Source: CAZITB01 sp964542055
Lineage (GTDB): Bacteria; Planctomycetota; Phycisphaerae; Sedimentisphaerales; CAMDDF01
Assembly (NCBI GenBank): GCA_964542055.1
Contig: CAZITB010000082.1
Span: forward strand, 1-13,600
DNA: 13,600 nucleotides
Direction of reading: 5' to 3'
The stretch's first letter is position 1. Every line of letters begins with the position of its first letter. Both the position numbers and the translations under genes were made by a program. The notes beneath the pieces are model-generated. The model did no database searches. It worked only from the letters and a program-made list of their open reading frames with translations, and had not been told where the DNA came from. Below are positions 12,670-13,600 of this stretch, one piece after another.

Positions 12670-13600
12670 ATGTCCAGAAACTACAAAAAAATTTCTGAAC
12701 TGCAGATAAAACAATTAATCGATGCCGGTTGCAAATGCCCGGATTGGAGCAGGGTTCTTGTTTCAGACGGTTTTTCGACCTCATCTGTCAGGGATGTTAA
12801 CTTTTTCGGAGATATCCGACTCGGCGTATTTAGCAAACCAATATGTTTTGTCGCAGGTTTCGAATCTCCAAGCGGCATATACAACTCTTCTTTGCACAAT
12901 TGCATAATCGGCGATAATACCTACATCAACAACGTTCACACCCTTGCAAATTATGATGTCCAAAATGATTGTGTCCTGACAAATATCACATACCTGGCGG
13001 TTCAGGGAAAATCATCATTTGGAAACGGTGCCCAGCCAAAAGTGATGATCGAGGCGGGGGGGCGTGAAATTAAAATTTTTGATAAACTCTCCGCCCAAAT
13101 CGCATACCTGATGGCCAATTACCGCCACAGGAATAGATTGATAGAAAAATTGAGTTCGCTGATCGATTCTTATACCAGCTCGGTTGAAAATCACATCGGC
13201 ATGATCGGCCATGGAACTAAGATAATGAACTGCGGCACCTTGAAAAACATAAAAGTCGGCCCAAATGCCGTACTCGAAGGGGTAAACCGTCTCGAAAACG
13301 GTTCGATAAACAGCACAGATTCGGCAATGGTAAGGATCGGGGCAAATGTCATTGCCAAAGATTTTATAATTCAAAGCGGTGCTAAAATCCTCGACAACGT
13401 CATACTCGATAAGGTTTTTGTCGGTCAGGGCACGGAACTTGGCAAAGGTTATTCTGCTGAAAATTCGGTTTTTTCGGCCAACTGCGGCGGCTTTCATGGT
13501 GAAGCATGCTCGATTTTCGCGGGCCCATTTACTGTCACCCACCACAAAGCCACTCTTCTGATCGCTGGCATGTTCTCCTTTTTTAATGCCGGCAGCAGCT
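12670..13600 (+). CDS. DUF4954 family protein (left-handed beta-helix type), 3' end outside window
   Basis: An uninterrupted frame from ATG 12670 gives 310 residues and runs off the right edge. The sequence MSRNYKKISELQIKQL, the long series of hexapeptide-like turns (GDNTYINNVHTLANYDV, GPNAVLEGVNRLENGS, IGANVIAKDFIIQSGAKIL) and the segment GGFHGEACSIFAGPFTVTHH (273-292) leading into KATLLIAGMFSFFNAGS are what I recall of DUF4954 proteins, found mainly in Bacteroidota and Planctomycetota and about 600-700 residues long. Hexapeptide beta-helices often belong to acyl- or nucleotidyltransferases, but no activity is established for this family as far as I know. GGAG at 12656-12659 is 10 nt before the ATG. 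Divergent from ybeY. Confidence 0.82.
   Translation, partial: MSRNYKKISELQIKQLIDAGCKCPDWSRVLVSDGFSTSSVRDVNFFGDIRLGVFSKPICFVAGFESPSGIYNSSLHNCIIGDNTYINNVHTLANYDVQNDCVLTNITYLAVQGKSSFGNGAQPKVMIEAGGREIKIFDKLSAQIAYLMANYRHRNRLIEKLSSLIDSYTSSVENHIGMIGHGTKIMNCGTLKNIKVGPNAVLEGVNRLENGSINSTDSAMVRIGANVIAKDFIIQSGAKILDNVILDKVFVGQGTELGKGYSAENSVFSANCGGFHGEACSIFAGPFTVTHHKATLLIAGMFSFFNAGSS

Noticed and set aside
13015..13545. 176-codon open frame on the minus strand
   Set aside because: It lies wholly antisense to the well-supported DUF4954 frame, resembles no family I know and has no ribosome binding site context.
1..13600. CRISPR array, insertion sequence, toxin-antitoxin or other defence system
   Set aside because: No regularly spaced direct repeats, no transposase, and every larger gene except DUF4954 has a known household family; the only mobile-element gene is the left-edge integrase.

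Overview
The window is a moderately AT-rich bacterial chromosome segment that looks like Planctomycetota, probably Phycisphaerae. This is an inference from protein family resemblance: the integrase at the left edge has the planctomycete-type catalytic region (FQNLRSTRETEL, WIGN, HY), the right edge carries a DUF4954 beta-helix protein, and the obg neighbour is a lipoyl-less E2 acyltransferase. I found no phage structural genes, CRISPR array, insertion sequence or recognisable defence system.

Left edge (1-1030): a 5'-truncated tyrosine recombinase runs into the 3' end of a complete tRNA-Val(UAC) gene on the minus strand. An 18-bp perfect palindrome sits just outside the tRNA 3' end. This is the layout of the integrase end of an element inserted at a tRNA gene; the body of such an element would lie left of base 1. 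From about 1030 rightward the content is housekeeping.

1042-5313: the tRNA has its own promoter. Then, on the minus strand, a stand-alone E2-type acyltransferase and the ribosome-assembly GTPase Obg form an operon. Divergent from them is a small cupin plus PfkB sugar kinase operon, translationally coupled. A secreted SurA/PrsA-like parvulin foldase follows on the minus strand, with a clear promoter and a strong intrinsic terminator.

5409-9721: DAHP synthase (+), with its -10 box only 10 bp from the ATG, converges on an apt-aroB operon (-). The first two shikimate-pathway enzymes therefore face each other across 9 bp. zwf (glucose-6-phosphate dehydrogenase, -) lies upstream of apt, which has its own promoter.

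9722-9963 is the most puzzling stretch. It has a plus-oriented intrinsic terminator with no plus-strand gene before it, an anti-Shine-Dalgarno-like CTCCTCCT run (on the minus strand an ideal Shine-Dalgarno leading a 12-codon ORF), and an AT-rich dyad upstream of zwf.

9964-13600: the ybeY-corC-recO operon (-; rRNA maturation, CNNM/CorC membrane protein, recombination repair) is divergent from a DUF4954 gene that runs off the right edge.
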